NCBI RefSeq assembly: GCF_024666615.1
Contig: NZ_CP088297.1
Location: 4,592,068-4,656,067 of the forward strand
Direction of reading: 5' to 3'
Source: Aquabacterium sp. J223
GTDB taxonomy: Bacteria > Pseudomonadota > Gammaproteobacteria > Burkholderiales > Burkholderiaceae_C
Length of the DNA: 64,000 nt
Part shown: one piece after another, positions 18,746-29,924 of the stretch
Layout of the letters: each line of letters begins with the position of its first letter
Numbering within the stretch: the first letter of the stretch is position 1
The notes under the pieces: model-generated
The model's input: the letters and a program-made list of their open reading frames with translations, nothing else
Databases searched by the model: none
What the model was told of the DNA's origin: nothing
Made by a program: the position numbers and the translations under genes

Positions 18746-19927
18746 TCAGCCATCGAGAATTCCCGACACGGCCAGCGCCCGCAGGGCGGCGCACAGCCGG
18801 TCGACGTCGGCCTCGGTGTGCGCGGCCGACAGCGACACCCGCAGCCGGGCGCTGCCCACCGGCACGGTGGGCGGTCGGATGGCCGGCACCCACAGGCCGC
18901 GGGCGCGCAGCGCCGCGTCCAGCGCCAGCACCTCGGCGTTGCCGCCGACGACCAGCGGCTGGATGGCGGTGGCCGACGGCAGCAGCGGCCAGGGCAGGCC
19001 CCCGGCCCCGGCGCGGAAGCGCGCGATCAGCGCCTGCAGGTGCCGCCGCCGCTGCGGCTCGCCGTCGATGAGCCGCAGGGCGGCGCGAAGCGACTGCACC
19101 ACCATCGGCGGCAGCGCGGTGGCGAAGACGTACGTGCGGGCCCGGTTGGCCAGCCACTCGACCAGCGACCGCGGCCCGACGACGAAGGCGCCGGCGACAC
19201 CGGCCGCCTTGCCCAGGGTGGCCATGTGCACCAGCCGCGGATGGCCGGCGACGCCGAAGTGCTCGACCGTGCCGGCGCCGCGGTCGCCGAGCACGCCGAA
19301 GCCGTGCGCGTCGTCGACCATCAGCCAGGCGTCGTGGCGTTCGCAGAGCGTCAGCAGGTCGGGCAGCGGGGCGACATCGCCGTCCATGCTGTAGACGGCG
19401 TCGCAGACGACGAGCCGGCGCCGCGCGCCGGACGCGGCGGCCAGCGCGGCATCGAGCGCCCGCAGGTCCTGGTGCGGCACCACGTGGCGCGAGGCACCGG
19501 ACAGCCGCACGCCGTCGATCAGGCTGGCGTGGTTGAGCGCGTCGCTGAACACCGCGTCGGTCGGCCCGACCAAGGCCGGGATCACGCCGGTGTTGGCGGC
19601 GTAGCCGCTGTGGAAGAGCAGCGCGGCGTCGGCGCCCACGAAGGCGGCCAGGTCGGCCTCCAGCGCGGCGTGCGCCGGCGACTGGCCGGCGATGAGCGCC
19701 GAGGCGGTGGCGCCGGCCCCGAGGGCGGCCGCCTCGGCCGCCGCCCCGCGCAGCGCCGGATGGTGCGCCAGGCCGAGGTAGTCGTTGCCAGCGAAGGCCA
19801 GCAGCGGCTGGCCGTCGACCACCAGCGTGGCGCCCTCGCCGGCGGCCACCACCCGGCGGCGGCGCCGCAGGTGCCGGTCGTCGAGGTCGGCCAGCGCCGG
19901 CGTGAAGGTGGTGTGCAGGTCGGCCAT
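18746..19927 (-). CDS. bioF: 8-amino-7-oxononanoate synthase
   Basis: A 393-residue PLP enzyme that condenses pimeloyl-ACP (or pimeloyl-CoA) with alanine, the first committed step of biotin ring assembly. The fold-type I aminotransferase features are [50 protein letters not shown] (cofactor Asp and His) and the PLP lysine in [14 protein letters not shown]. It is the last gene of bioA-bioD-bioF, starting 11 bases after the bioD stop. All three genes run on the minus strand, divergent from hemA. Confidence 0.96.
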   Translation of the reverse strand: MADLHTTFTPALADLDDRHLRRRRRVVAAGEGATLVVDGQPLLAFAGNDYLGLAHHPALRGAAAEAAALGAGATASALIAGQSPAHAALEADLAAFVGADAALLFHSGYAANTGVIPALVGPTDAVFSDALNHASLIDGVRLSGASRHVVPHQDLRALDAALAAASGARRRLVVCDAVYSMDGDVAPLPDLLTLCERHDAWLMVDDAHGFGVLGDRGAGTVEHFGVAGHPRLVHMATLGKAAGVAGAFVVGPRSLVEWLANRARTYVFATALPPMVVQSLRAALRLIDGEPQRRRHLQALIARFRAGAGGLPWPLLPSATAIQPLVVGGNAEVLALDAALRARGLWVPAIRPPTVPVGSARLRVSLSAAHTEADVDRLCAALRALAVSGILDG

Positions 19928-19938
19928 GGCGAGCCGGG

Positions 19939-20609
19939 TCAGCCGGGCAGGCGGTCGAAGCTCAGCGCCGCGGGCGCCGCGGCCGGCGACCAGGGCCAGT
20001 GGGCCAGCCGCGGCGCGGACAGCCGGTCGGTCAGGTAGGCCAGGCTGGCCTCCGGCGCGAGCATGTCGGGCTCGACCTGGTTGGCGATCCAGCCGGCGAG
20101 CACCAGGCCGCGGGCCGCGATCGCCTCCTGCGTCAGCAGCGCATGGTTCAGGCAGCCCAGGCGCAGGCCGACGACCAGGACCACCGGCAGGCCGAGCGCA
20201 CGCGCCAGGTCGGCGCCGGTGGCGCGGTCGCCCAGCGGCACGAGGAAGCCGCCGGCGCCTTCGACGATCAGCGTGTCGGCCCGCCCGCGCAGCGCGGCCG
20301 CGCGCTCGGCCAGCAGGTTCACGTCGATGCGCACGCCGGCGCGCTGGGCGGCCAGGTGCGGCGACACCGGGTCGGGCAGCGCACACGGGTTGTCGAGCTC
20401 GGCCGGCACGGCGACGGACGACGCGGCGCGCAGCAGCGCCAGGTCCTCGTTGACGAAGCGGCCCTCGGCATCGAACCCCCGCCGGCCGCCACCGGCTTCA
20501 TGCCGACGCAGCGCAGGCCCTGCCGGCGGGCGGCGTGCAGCAGGGCCGCGCTCGCCCGCGTCTTGCCCACGCCGGTGTCGGTGCCGGTGACGAACCAGGC
20601 GCCCTTCAC
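19939..20609 (-). CDS. bioD: Dethiobiotin synthetase (frameshifted in this sequence)
   Basis: ATP-dependent carboxylase that closes the ureido ring of dethiobiotin. The N-terminal part carries the P-loop [15 protein letters not shown] and the substrate region GMKPVAAGG. It then shifts frame at the five-base run 20476-20480; one base restores [19 protein letters not shown], leading to [15 protein letters not shown] and [15 protein letters not shown]. The reconstructed length of about 223 residues is normal. The GTG start overlaps the bioA stop in GTGA, and bioF follows after 11 bases. The indel is probably a sequencing error because neighbours in the pathway are intact. Confidence 0.92.
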
Positions 20610-21949
20610 GGCACCACCACCGCCGGGGTCGCCGCCGTCGGCCGGCCGCGCCAGGCGGCGTCGAAGGCGGCGCGGCTGCCCGCGCCCAGCCGCTCGATCG
20701 CCTCGTCGTCCAGCGCGTAGGGCGGCATCCAGTACAGCGTGGCGCCGATCGGCCGCAGCAGCAGGCCCTGCTCGAGCGCGGCGTGGTGGAAGCGCTGGGC
20801 GAAGCCGGGGTCGTCGGTGCGTGCGTCGGCGGCCCACAGCATGCCGAGGTGGCGCGGCTGGGCCAGCCGCTCGTCGGCCAGCAGCGGCGCCAGCGCGGCC
20901 GACACCCTGGCCGCCAGCCGGGCGTTGTCGGCCAGCACGTCGCGGCTGGCGAACTCGTCGAGCACCGCCAGCGCGGCGCGGCACGCCAGCGGGTTGCCGG
21001 TGTAGGAATGCGAATGCAGGAAGCCGAGGGCGCTGTCGTCGTCCCAGAAGGCGGCGTAGACCGCGTCGGTGGTCAGCACCGCCGACAGCGGCAGCAGGCC
21101 GCCGGTCAGCCCCTTGGACAGGCAGATGAAGTCCGGGCGAATGCCGGCCGACTGGTGGGCGAAGAGGTGGCCGGTGCGGCCGAAGCCGACCGCGATCTCG
21201 TCGGCGATGAGGTGCACCTCGAAGCGGTCGCACAGGGCGCGCACCTCGCGCAGGTAGGCCGCGTCGTGCACCGCGAAGCCGGCGGCGCACTGCACGCGCG
21301 GCTCCAGGATCAGCGCCGCGGTGTGGGCGTGGTGCTGTTCGAGGTGCGCGGCCAGCGCCCGCGCCGCGCGGTGGGCGACGTCGGCCGCGGTCTCGCCGGG
21401 CGCGGCGCCGCGGGCGTCGGGCGACGGCACCACCGCCGACCGCCTCAGCAGCGGCGCGTAGGCGTCGCGGAACAGCGGCACGTCGGTGACCGACAGCGCG
21501 CCGACCGTCTCGCCGTGGTAGCCGCCGGCCAGGCCGATGAAGCCGTTCTTCTGCGGCCGGCCCTGGTTGCGCCAGCAGTGCGCGCTCATCTTCAGCGCGA
21601 TCTCGGTGGCCGAGGCGCCGTCGCTGGCGTAGAAGGCGTGGCCGAGGCCGGTGAGCGCGGCCAAACGTTCGGACAGCTCGACCACCGGCGCATGGGTCAG
21701 GCCGGCGAGCATCACGTGGTCCAGCCGGTCGAGCTGGTCCTTCAGCGCGGCGGCGAGCCGCGGATGGCCGTGGCCGAAGAGGTTGACCCACCAGGAGCTG
21801 ATGCCGTCGACGTAGCGCCGCCCGTCGGTGCCGACCAGCCAGGGGCCGTGGGCGCTGGCGATGGCCAGCGGCGGCCGCGCCTCGTGGCGCTTCATCTGCG
21901 TGCAGGGGTGCCAGACGGCGGCGCGGCTGCGCTCGGCCAGCGTCTTCAA
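20606..21949 (-). CDS. bioA: Adenosylmethionine-8-amino-7-oxononanoate aminotransferase
   Basis: A 447-residue class III PLP aminotransferase that uses S-adenosylmethionine to make 7,8-diaminopelargonate. Motifs are WHPCTQMK at the N-terminus, DGISSWWVNLFGHGHP, YASDGASATEIALKM, LILEPRVQCAAGF, IADEIAVGFGRTG and the PLP lysine in CLSKGLTGG. The likely start is a TTG at 21949 that overlaps the stop of the upstream small membrane protein (TTGA). Its stop overlaps the bioD start. bioB and bioC are not in this window. Confidence 0.95.
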   Translation of the reverse strand: MKTLAERSRAAVWHPCTQMKRHEARPPLAIASAHGPWLVGTDGRRYVDGISSWWVNLFGHGHPRLAAALKDQLDRLDHVMLAGLTHAPVVELSERLAALTGLGHAFYASDGASATEIALKMSAHCWRNQGRPQKNGFIGLAGGYHGETVGALSVTDVPLFRDAYAPLLRRSAVVPSPDARGAAPGETAADVAHRAARALAAHLEQHHAHTAALILEPRVQCAAGFAVHDAAYLREVRALCDRFEVHLIADEIAVGFGRTGHLFAHQSAGIRPDFICLSKGLTGGLLPLSAVLTTDAVYAAFWDDDSALGFLHSHSYTGNPLACRAALAVLDEFASRDVLADNARLAARVSAALAPLLADERLAQPRHLGMLWAADARTDDPGFAQRFHHAALEQGLLLRPIGATLYWMPPYALDDEAIERLGAGSRAAFDAAWRGRPTAATPAVVVP

Positions 21950-22221
21950 CGCCGGCCCCAGCCGGCCCAGCCCAGCGCCAGCGCGCTGGCCAGCACCATG
22001 GCGCCGTAGGTGGCCATGCGGCCGTCCTGGCCGAACCAGGCCAGCCCGCCGACACCGGCCGCCACACCGCCGGCGCAGGACCACAGCGCCAGCCGCCGCC
22101 AGCCGGCGGACTTCAGCTCGCGGCGCCACAGCAGGCGCACCAGCGTCGCGCTGATCAGGCCGACGCCCAGCGGCGCGGCCAGGAAGTTCAGCAGGTGCAA
22201 GAGGGCGTCGATCGGTCCCAT
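21946..22221 (-). CDS. Small inner-membrane protein of unknown function, first gene of the bio run
   Basis: A 91-residue protein with about three hydrophobic helices ([62 protein letters not shown]). A basic loop, [12 protein letters not shown], is probably cytoplasmic. I do not recognise a named family. It starts at ATG 22221, only 50 bases from the divergent hemA start, and its stop overlaps the bioA start, so it is co-translated with biotin genes. A role in biotin metabolism is not implied by its sequence. Confidence 0.65.
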   Translation of the reverse strand: MGPIDALLHLLNFLAAPLGVGLISATLVRLLWRRELKSAGWRRLALWSCAGGVAAGVGGLAWFGQDGRMATYGAMVLASALALGWAGWGRR

Positions 22222-22257
22222 TGATAAAGATCGGCGCAGGCCAAAGGAGGCAAATTT

Positions 22258-22263
22258 TATAAT
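22258..22263 (+). promoter_or_regulatory. -10 element predicting a leaderless hemA transcript
   Basis: A perfect TATAAT ends seven bases before the hemA ATG at 22271, so transcription would start at or next to the A of the start codon. The AAAGGAGG at 22243-22250 lies upstream of the -10 and would not be transcribed. No good -35 was seen. Confidence 0.55.
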
Positions 22264-22270
22264 CCGGTGG

Positions 22271-23617
22271 ATGAGCGTCTTCGCCCTCGGCCTGAACCAC
22301 ACCACCGCGCCGCTGGACCTGCGCGGCCGGTTCGCGTTCACGCCGGCGCAGCTGGTGCCGGCGCTGCAGGCCTTCCGCGAGCGGCTGCAGCGCGCCATGC
22401 CGGAGGCGGCGCTGCTGTCCACCTGCAACCGCACCGAGCTCTACGTCGCCGCCGAACCGGCGCAGGTGCGCGAGCTGGTGCAGCCGTCGATCGACTGGCT
22501 GGCCGAGCAGGGGCGGCTGAGCGGCGGGCAACTGCTGGCCCACACCTACGTGCGCGAGGAGCGCGAGGCCGCGCGCCATGCCTTCCGCGTCGCCGCCGGG
22601 CTCGATTCCATGGTGCTGGGCGAGGCGCAGATCCTCGGCCAGATGAAGCAGGCGGTGCGCGAGGCCGACACCGCCGGCACGCTGGGCACCACGTTGCACC
22701 AGTTGTTCCAGCGCAGCTTCTCGGTGGCCAAGGAGGTGCGCAGCTCCACCGAGGTCGGCGCGCATTCCATCAGCATGGCGGCCGCGGCGGTGCGGCTGGC
22801 GGGCCAGCTGTTCGAGGACCTGCGCGAGCTGAAGGTGCTGTTCGTCGGTGCCGGCGAGATGATCGAGCTGGTCGCCACCCACTTCGCCGCCCGCGAGCCG
22901 AAGGCGATGGCGGTGGCCAACCGCACGCTGGAGCGGGGCGAGAAGCTCGCCACCCGCTTCGGCGCGCAGGCGCTGCGGCTGGCCGACCTCACAGCCCGTC
23001 TGCACGAGTTCGACGCCATCGTCTCCTGCACCGCCAGCTCGCTGCCCATCATCGGCCTTGGCGCGGTGGAGCGGGCGCTGAAGGCACGCAAGCACCGGCC
23101 GATGTTCATGGTCGACCTGGCGGTGCCGCGCGACATCGAGCCCGAGGTGGGCGAGCTGTCGGACGTCTACCTCTACACCGTCGACGACCTGTCGGCGCTG
23201 GTGCAGAGCGCCGGCGAGAAGCGGCAGGCGGCGGTGGCGCAGGCCGAGGCCATCATCGAGACCGGCGTGCAGGGCTTCGCCCACTGGCTGGACCAGCGGG
23301 CCACGGTGCCGCTGATCCGCTCGCTCAACACGCAGGCCGAAGCCTGGCGTGCCGCCGAGCTGGCCCGTGCCCGCCGTCTGCTGGCCCGCGGCGAGGACGT
23401 GGAGGTGGTGCTCGACGCCCTGGCCCGGGGCCTGACGCAGAAGATGCTGCACGGCGCGCTGGCCGAGCTGCACGGCGCCGACCCGGCGCAGCGCCGTCAG
23501 ACGGCGCAGACGGTGTCGCGGCTGTTCCTGCGCGGCAGCGCGCAGGCGGCGCTGCCGCCCGTGGACGACACCAGCCCGGCCGATCCCATCGGCCCCTTCG
23601 ACGGCAGCGAGCGTTAG
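22271..23617 (+). CDS. hemA: Glutamyl-tRNA reductase
   Basis: A 448-residue enzyme that reduces glutamyl-tRNA to glutamate-1-semialdehyde, the first step of tetrapyrrole synthesis by the C5 route. The catalytic Cys52 is in [11 protein letters not shown], substrate contacts are in [15 protein letters not shown], the NADPH-binding fold is [15 protein letters not shown], and the C-terminal dimerisation helix region is [12 protein letters not shown]. It starts a co-oriented set with prfA and prmC. The same linkage of hemA to prfA and prmC is common in proteobacteria. The absence of a usable ribosome site suggests leaderless translation. Confidence 0.97.
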   Translation: MSVFALGLNHTTAPLDLRGRFAFTPAQLVPALQAFRERLQRAMPEAALLSTCNRTELYVAAEPAQVRELVQPSIDWLAEQGRLSGGQLLAHTYVREEREAARHAFRVAAGLDSMVLGEAQILGQMKQAVREADTAGTLGTTLHQLFQRSFSVAKEVRSSTEVGAHSISMAAAAVRLAGQLFEDLRELKVLFVGAGEMIELVATHFAAREPKAMAVANRTLERGEKLATRFGAQALRLADLTARLHEFDAIVSCTASSLPIIGLGAVERALKARKHRPMFMVDLAVPRDIEPEVGELSDVYLYTVDDLSALVQSAGEKRQAAVAQAEAIIETGVQGFAHWLDQRATVPLIRSLNTQAEAWRAAELARARRLLARGEDVEVVLDALARGLTQKMLHGALAELHGADPAQRRQTAQTVSRLFLRGSAQAALPPVDDTSPADPIGPFDGSER

Positions 23618-23698
23618 CGGCGCCTCGTTCGCCCGCCGGCGCCCTGCACGCGCCACGCCCCTTCCCTGCCCTTCCCACGCCGCGCTGCGGCCACCGCC

Positions 23699-24792
<1,094 letters not shown>

Positions 24793-24796
<4 letters not shown>

Positions 24797-25638
24797 CCGC
24801 GCCCGACGAGGCGACCACCGTGGACCAGGCGCTGGCTTGGGCCCGTGAGCTCGGCGTCGAGCGGCAGGACGCGCAGCGGCTGCTCGGCCACCGGCTGGCC
24901 CGGCCCAGGGCCTGGCTGCTCGCGCACGGTGACGCCGGGTTGACGGCGGAACAGCGGCACGGCTTCGAGGCCGACTGCGAGGCGCTGGCCGACGACCAGC
25001 CGCTGGCGTACCGGCTCGGCGAGCAGGCCTTCCACGGCCTGACGCTGGCGGTGGCGCCCGGCGTGCTGGTGCCGCGGCCGGACACCGAGGTGCTGGTCGA
25101 TTGGGCGCTGGCGCTGCTGCAGGGCGAGCTGGCGGACCGGCCGTCGCCCGCGGTGCTGGACCTGGGCACCGGCAGCGGCGCCATCGCGCTGGCCGTGGCG
25201 GCGGGCCACCCCGGCGCCCGGGTCACCGCGACGGACGCCAGCGCCGCCGCGCTGGCCATCGCCCGCGGCAACGGCCGGCGTCTGGGCGTGCCGGTCGACT
25301 GGCGCGAGGGCGACTGGTGGCAGGCGGTGGCCGGCGACCGCTTCGACCTGGTGCTGTCCAACCCGCCCTACATCGCCGAAGGTGATCCCCACCTGCCCGC
25401 GCTGCGGCACGAGCCGCGCGGCGCGCTCGTCGCCGGCGCCGACGGCCTGGCGGACATTCACCGCATCGTCGGCGGCGCCCGCGACCACCTGCGCCCCGGC
25501 GGCTGGCTGTTGCTGGAGCACGGCTGGGACCAGGGGCCCGCGGTGCGCGAGCGCCTGCGCAGCACCGGCCTGGAAGCGGTGCAGGGCCGCCTCGACCTGG
25601 CCGGCCGCGACCGCTGCAGCGGCGGCCGGCGCGGCTGA
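24793..25638 (+). CDS. prmC: Release factor glutamine N5-methyltransferase
   Basis: A 281-residue SAM-dependent enzyme that methylates the Gln of the GGQ motif in RF1 and RF2. The N-terminal helical domain contains [15 protein letters not shown], which recognises the release factor. The Rossmann fold has [16 protein letters not shown], motif [16 protein letters not shown], and the catalytic SNPPYI motif. The stretch [18 protein letters not shown] is typical. Length is normal. It overlaps prfA by four bases. Confidence 0.96.
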
Positions 25639-25769
25639 CGACGGCCGCCGCGCGGCGGGCCCGGTGGCGTGACATCCGCCGCGGCCCGGGGGCTGCAAGG
25701 TCCTGGCGCCGGGCGTAGCATGAGGGCAAGGTCGCCCCACGGCCGATGTCCACCGCCCGAGGAGGACCC

Positions 25770-26339
25770 ATGCGCTGCCGCCCCGCTTTCACGTCCCGCG
25801 CGATCGCCGCGATGCCCGGCGCGTTGGCGCTGCTGCTGGCCGGCGCCGCGCAGGCGGAGGGCCTCAGCGTCACGCCGGACCGCTCGCCGTGGACACGCTG
25901 GCAGGCGCGGGTCGAGTGGACGCCACCGCCCCTGGGCTGGACCGACCGCCGCATGCTGCCCAGCCGCCCCTGGCCGACGCCCGGCCTGCGGCTGCTCGGC
26001 GAGACCGGGCCCGGCGGCGCTGGCGGCACCGGCGGCGAAGGCCTGCGCGCCTCCGCCGGGCTGGTGTTCAGCCCCACCGGCATGCGGTTGCCGGCCAGCC
26101 CGGTCGGGGCCGCCGGCGGCCCCGACGAGCGGTGGCACCAGGGCTGGCAGACCCAGGGCTACGTCGGGCTCGGTTATTCGCACCGGCCGAGCGGCAGCGC
26201 CTGGCGCTTCAACGCCGACGTCGGCGTGCTGGGCAGCGGGCTGCGGTTCGACAACCTGTCGCTGGGCGGCTTCGACGTGCGGTTGCGCGAGCTGCGGCTG
26301 TCGCCGCTGCTGCAGGTGGGCGCCAGCTACGCCTTCTGA
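25770..26339 (+). CDS. Exported protein with barrel-like C-terminus, function unknown
   Basis: A 189-residue protein. The start at 25770 is supported by GAGGAGGACCC immediately upstream and gives a signal peptide ending near GAAQA-EGLSV. The mature part has a Gly-rich loop (GPGGAGGTGGEGL) and alternating strands (GYVGLGYSHRPSGSAWRFNADVGVLG; LSPLLQVGASYAF), ending in Phe as outer-membrane barrels do. It is short for a barrel, perhaps eight strands. No family is recognised. It lies alone between prmC and the glutaredoxin gene. Confidence 0.6.
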   Translation: MRCRPAFTSRAIAAMPGALALLLAGAAQAEGLSVTPDRSPWTRWQARVEWTPPPLGWTDRRMLPSRPWPTPGLRLLGETGPGGAGGTGGEGLRASAGLVFSPTGMRLPASPVGAAGGPDERWHQGWQTQGYVGLGYSHRPSGSAWRFNADVGVLGSGLRFDNLSLGGFDVRLRELRLSPLLQVGASYAF

Positions 26340-26461
26340 GCACGCCGGCCGGGCCGCCGCGCCATCACCCGACGGCCGTGCGGCCGTGCCGGATGCCGTA
26401 TAACCGCGGCTTCCCCGTCGCCACCTTTTTTCTGCGGCCGCGCCTGCGGTCGCCCGAAGCC

Positions 26462-26785
26462 ATGAGCCAAGACGTCCAGCAGCGCATCGACGAGATCGTG
26501 AAGAGCCACCCTGTCGTGCTCTTCATGAAGGGCACGGCGCAGTTCCCCATGTGCGGTTTCTCCGGCCGGGCCATCCAGGTGCTCAAGGCCTGCGGCGTGA
26601 AGGACCTGGCCACCGTCAACGTGCTGGAGGACCCGGCCGTGCGCGAGGGCATCAAGGCCTACGCCAACTGGCCCACCATCCCGCAGCTCTACGTCAACGG
26701 CGAGTTCGTCGGCGGGTCGGACATCCTGATGGAGATGTACCAGGCCGGCGAACTGCAGCAACTGCTGGGTGACCAGGCGGGCTGA
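26462..26785 (+). CDS. grxD: Monothiol glutaredoxin, CGFS type (Grx4/GrxD)
   Basis: A 107-residue cytoplasmic glutaredoxin with the single-thiol motif CGFS in AQFPMCGFSGRAIQ. This class binds a [2Fe-2S] cluster across a dimer with glutathione and works in iron-sulfur trafficking rather than in disulfide reduction. The glutathione-binding elements WPTIPQLYVNGEFVGG and the C-terminal GSDILMEMYQ are present. Length is normal. The stop lies just before, or slightly inside, the start of ubiX on the same strand. Confidence 0.96.
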   Translation: MSQDVQQRIDEIVKSHPVVLFMKGTAQFPMCGFSGRAIQVLKACGVKDLATVNVLEDPAVREGIKAYANWPTIPQLYVNGEFVGGSDILMEMYQAGELQQLLGDQAG

Positions 26786-26789
26786 CCCC

Positions 26790-27371
26790 GTGGGCGCGGC
26801 CGGCCGCATCGTCGTCGGCATCACCGGCGCCTCCGGCGCGGTCTACGGCGTGCGGCTGCTGCAGCGGCTGCGCGCGCTCGGGGCCTTCACGGAACTCGTC
26901 GTCACGCCGGCCGGGCTGCTCAACGTGCACCATGAACTCGGCCTCGACCGGGCCGCGCTGGACGCGCTGGCCGACCGGTCGCACGCGCCGGGCGACATTG
27001 GCGCCTGCATCGCCAGCGGCAGCCATGCGGTGGACGCGATGGTGGTGGCGCCGTGCTCCATGCGCAGCCTGGCCGCCATCGCCCACGGGCTGTCCGACAA
27101 CCTGCTGACCCGCGCCGCGGACGTCACGCTGAAGGAGCGCCGGCGTCTGCTGCTGATGGTGCGCGAGACGCCGCTGAACCTGGCACACCTGCGCAACATG
27201 ACGGCCGCCACCGAGATGGGCGCCATCGTCTTTCCACCGCTGCCGGCCTTCTACCACCGGCCGGCGACGGTGGACGCGCTGGTGGACGACACGGTGGAGC
27301 GGGCGCTGGCGCTGCTCGATGTGCGGGGTGCGGCCCCGCAGGCCTGGGAAGGGCTGCGCGGCGGGCGTTGA
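26790..27371 (+). CDS. ubiX: Flavin prenyltransferase UbiX
   Basis: About 193 residues. UbiX joins a dimethylallyl group to FMN to make the prenylated flavin used by the UbiD decarboxylase in ubiquinone synthesis. Seen are VVGITGASGAVYGVRLLQ (FMN loop), VVAPCSMRSLAAIAHG, RAADVTLKERRRLLLMVRETPLNLAHLRNM and the C-terminal PPLPAFYHRP. The GTG at 26790 puts the flavin loop at the expected distance from the N-terminus; a GTG at 26769 inside the glutaredoxin gene is an alternative. ubiD is not in this window. Confidence 0.94.
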   Translation: MGAAGRIVVGITGASGAVYGVRLLQRLRALGAFTELVVTPAGLLNVHHELGLDRAALDALADRSHAPGDIGACIASGSHAVDAMVVAPCSMRSLAAIAHGLSDNLLTRAADVTLKERRRLLLMVRETPLNLAHLRNMTAATEMGAIVFPPLPAFYHRPATVDALVDDTVERALALLDVRGAAPQAWEGLRGGR

Positions 27372-27374
27372 GCC

Positions 27375-27998
27375 TCAGACCATCCAGCGCTGCTGGTTGG
27401 CGAACACCGCGCTCGGGTACTGCGGCTGGCCGCGGCTGCCGTTGTAGCGGCCGAGTGCCAGGTACAGGTCGCCCTGCTCCACGTTGAGGTAGTGGCGCAG
27501 GATGACGCAGCCGAAACGCAGGTTGGTCTGCGCGTGGAACAGGGTGGCGGGGTCGCCGTCGCCGATCAGCCGGGCCCAGAAGGGCATCACCTGCATGTAG
27601 CCGCGCGCGCCCGCCGAGCTGATCGCGAACTTGCGGAAGCCGCTTTCCACCTGCACCAGGCCGAGCACCAGCGCGGGCTCCAGGCCGGCGCGCTTGCTCT
27701 CGTACCACAGGGTCTCGAGGAACTCGACGCGCAGCGGGGTCTCCGGCATGCGGGGCTTCAGCCGGTCGCTGGCGGCGCCCAGCCAGCGCAGGTAGGCCAG
27801 GCGCTGATCGACATCGCTGAAGCTGGCGCGCGGCGGACCGGAGAACGACACGGCGGCCGACAGCGCGGTGCGCACCGAATCGGCCAGCGGCTCCTCGACC
27901 TGGCCGCGGCCGACGCGCAGCACCTGGGCGGTGGCCGGTGCCGCGGCCAGCGGCGCCAGCGCCGCCGCCGTCAGCAGGGACCGGCGGCGACGGTTCAT
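27375..27998 (-). CDS. Exported lytic transglycosylase (SLT family)
   Basis: A 207-residue periplasmic enzyme predicted to cleave the glycan strands of peptidoglycan. The signal [21 protein letters not shown] carries a twin-arginine-like start, so Tat export is possible. The SLT fold shows [21 protein letters not shown] with the catalytic Glu, [29 protein letters not shown] and LALGRYNGS. The gene overlaps proS by ATGA at 27995-27998, so a cell-wall enzyme is translated with a tRNA synthetase; I have no functional explanation. Confidence 0.9.
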   Translation of the reverse strand: MNRRRRSLLTAAALAPLAAAPATAQVLRVGRGQVEEPLADSVRTALSAAVSFSGPPRASFSDVDQRLAYLRWLGAASDRLKPRMPETPLRVEFLETLWYESKRAGLEPALVLGLVQVESGFRKFAISSAGARGYMQVMPFWARLIGDGDPATLFHAQTNLRFGCVILRHYLNVEQGDLYLALGRYNGSRGQPQYPSAVFANQQRWMV

Positions 27999-29740
27999 GC
28001 GGCCAGCCGCGCCTTCACGAAAGCGCCGACGTCGGCCGGCGCCACGGCCGTGGGCCCGGCATCGCGCCGGCCCTGGACCTCCAGCGTGCCGTCCTTCAGG
28101 CCGCGGTCGGAGATCACCACCCGCTGCGGCACGCCGATCAGTTCCCAGTCGGCGAACATGGCGCCCGGCCGCTCGCCGCGGTCGTCGAGCAGCACGTCGA
28201 TGCCGGCGCCGGCCAGTTCGTCGTGCAGGCGGTCGGCCGCCGCCCGCACGTCGGCGCTGCGGTCGTAGCCGATGGGGCAGATCACGACGCCGAACGGGGC
28301 GATCGACGCCGGCCAGACGATGCCGCGCTCGTCGTGGCCCTGCTCGATGGCCGCGCCGACCAGGCGCGTGACGCCGATGCCGTAGCAGCCCATCTCGAAG
28401 GGCTTCGGCTTGCCGGATTCGTCGAGGAAGTTGGCGTTCATCGCCGCGCTGTACTTGGTGCCCAGGTAGAAGACATGGCCGACCTCGATGCCGCGCTGGA
28501 TGGCCAGCACGCCCTGGCCGTCCGGCGAGGGATCGCCCGCGACGACGTTGCGGATGTCGGCGACCACATCGGGTTCCGGCAGGTCGCGGCCCCAGTTGGC
28601 GCCGGTGAAATGGAAGTCTGCCTCGTTGGCGCCGCAGGTGAAGTCGCTCATCGCCGCGACCGTGCGGTCCGCCACGATGCGAACCGGCTGTTTCAACCCG
28701 ATGGGGCCGAGGTAGCCGGGCTTGCAGCCGAAGTGTGAGTCGATCTCCGCCGCGGTGGCGAACCGAAAACCGGCCTTCAGGCCGGCCACTTTGCCGGCCT
28801 TGACCTCGTTCAGGTCGTGGTCCCCGCGCACCAGCAGCAGCCACACGGTGGTGCCTGCGGGCTGACCGGCCTCGTCGACGTCGTCGGTGGCCAGCACCAG
28901 CGACTTCACGGTCTGCGCCAGCGGCAGGCCGAGCAGCGCCGCCACGTCGGCACAGGTGCTCTTGCCCGGCGTGGGCGCCTTCGCCAGCGGCTGCGTCGGC
29001 GCGGCCCGCTGCGCGATCAGCGGCAACGCCTCGGCCAGCTCGATGTTGGCCGCGTAGTCGCTGGTGGGGCAGTAGACGATGGCGTCCTCGCCGGTGTCGG
29101 CGATGACCTGGAACTCGTGCGACCGGTCGCCGCCGATGGCGCCGGTGTCGGCCGCGACCGCGCGGTACTGCAGCCCCAGGCGGTCGAAGATGGCGCAGTA
29201 GGCGCGGTACATCGCGTCGTAGCTGCGGCCGGCGGCCTCGCGGTCGCGGTCGAAGGAGTAGGCGTCCTTCATCGTGAACTCGCGGCCCCGCATCAGGCCG
29301 AAGCGCGGCCGGCGCTCGTCACGGAACTTGGTCTGGATGTGGTAGAAGTTCTTCGGCAGCTGCTTGTAGCTGCGCAGCTCCTGGCGGGCGATGTCGGTCA
29401 CCACCTCCTCGCTGGTGGGCTGCAGCGCGAAGTCGCGTTCGTGGCGGTCCTTGAAGCGCAACAGCTCCGGGCCCATCTTGTCCCAGCGGCCGGTCTCCTG
29501 CCACAGCTCGGCCGGCTGCACCAGCGGCATCAGCAGCTCGATGGCGCCGGCGCGGTTCATCTCCTCGCGGATGATCTGCTCGATCTTGCGGATCACCCGC
29601 AGGCCCATCGGCAGGTAGTTGTAGATGCCGGCGCCGAGCCGCTTGATGAGGCCGGCGCGCATCATCAGCCGGTGGCTGACGATCTCCGCGTCGGCGGGCG
29701 CTTCCTTCAGGGTGGAGACGAAGAACTGGGAGGCTTTCAT
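27995..29740 (-). CDS. proS: Prolyl-tRNA synthetase, bacterial type with editing domain
   Basis: A 581-residue class II synthetase. The catalytic core has motif 2 in [27 protein letters not shown], the INS editing domain spans roughly residues 225-405 ([15 protein letters not shown]...[19 protein letters not shown]), motif 3 is in [14 protein letters not shown], and the anticodon-binding domain is at the C-terminus ([20 protein letters not shown]). The start MKASQFF is standard for this type. It heads a two-gene unit with the transglycosylase and is divergent from rppH. A tRNA-Pro gene lies 5 kb downstream but is unrelated in transcription. Confidence 0.97.
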   Translation of the reverse strand: MKASQFFVSTLKEAPADAEIVSHRLMMRAGLIKRLGAGIYNYLPMGLRVIRKIEQIIREEMNRAGAIELLMPLVQPAELWQETGRWDKMGPELLRFKDRHERDFALQPTSEEVVTDIARQELRSYKQLPKNFYHIQTKFRDERRPRFGLMRGREFTMKDAYSFDRDREAAGRSYDAMYRAYCAIFDRLGLQYRAVAADTGAIGGDRSHEFQVIADTGEDAIVYCPTSDYAANIELAEALPLIAQRAAPTQPLAKAPTPGKSTCADVAALLGLPLAQTVKSLVLATDDVDEAGQPAGTTVWLLLVRGDHDLNEVKAGKVAGLKAGFRFATAAEIDSHFGCKPGYLGPIGLKQPVRIVADRTVAAMSDFTCGANEADFHFTGANWGRDLPEPDVVADIRNVVAGDPSPDGQGVLAIQRGIEVGHVFYLGTKYSAAMNANFLDESGKPKPFEMGCYGIGVTRLVGAAIEQGHDERGIVWPASIAPFGVVICPIGYDRSADVRAAADRLHDELAGAGIDVLLDDRGERPGAMFADWELIGVPQRVVISDRGLKDGTLEVQGRRDAGPTAVAPADVGAFVKARLAA

Positions 29741-29924
29741 GGCGTCGCGGCGCTGAAGCGGCGGCGTCACGGCACCGGCTGTCCTGCGCCAAGCCAGGAC
29801 GGAACGTCCCACCGGTCACGCGCTCAAAGTTGGTTGGCGATCCCCCTGGCGCTAGGTCACTGTCCTGATGACAGACGACGGCCCGATGGGATAATCGTGA
29901 CAGTTCAAGAATCGGGGGCCGATT

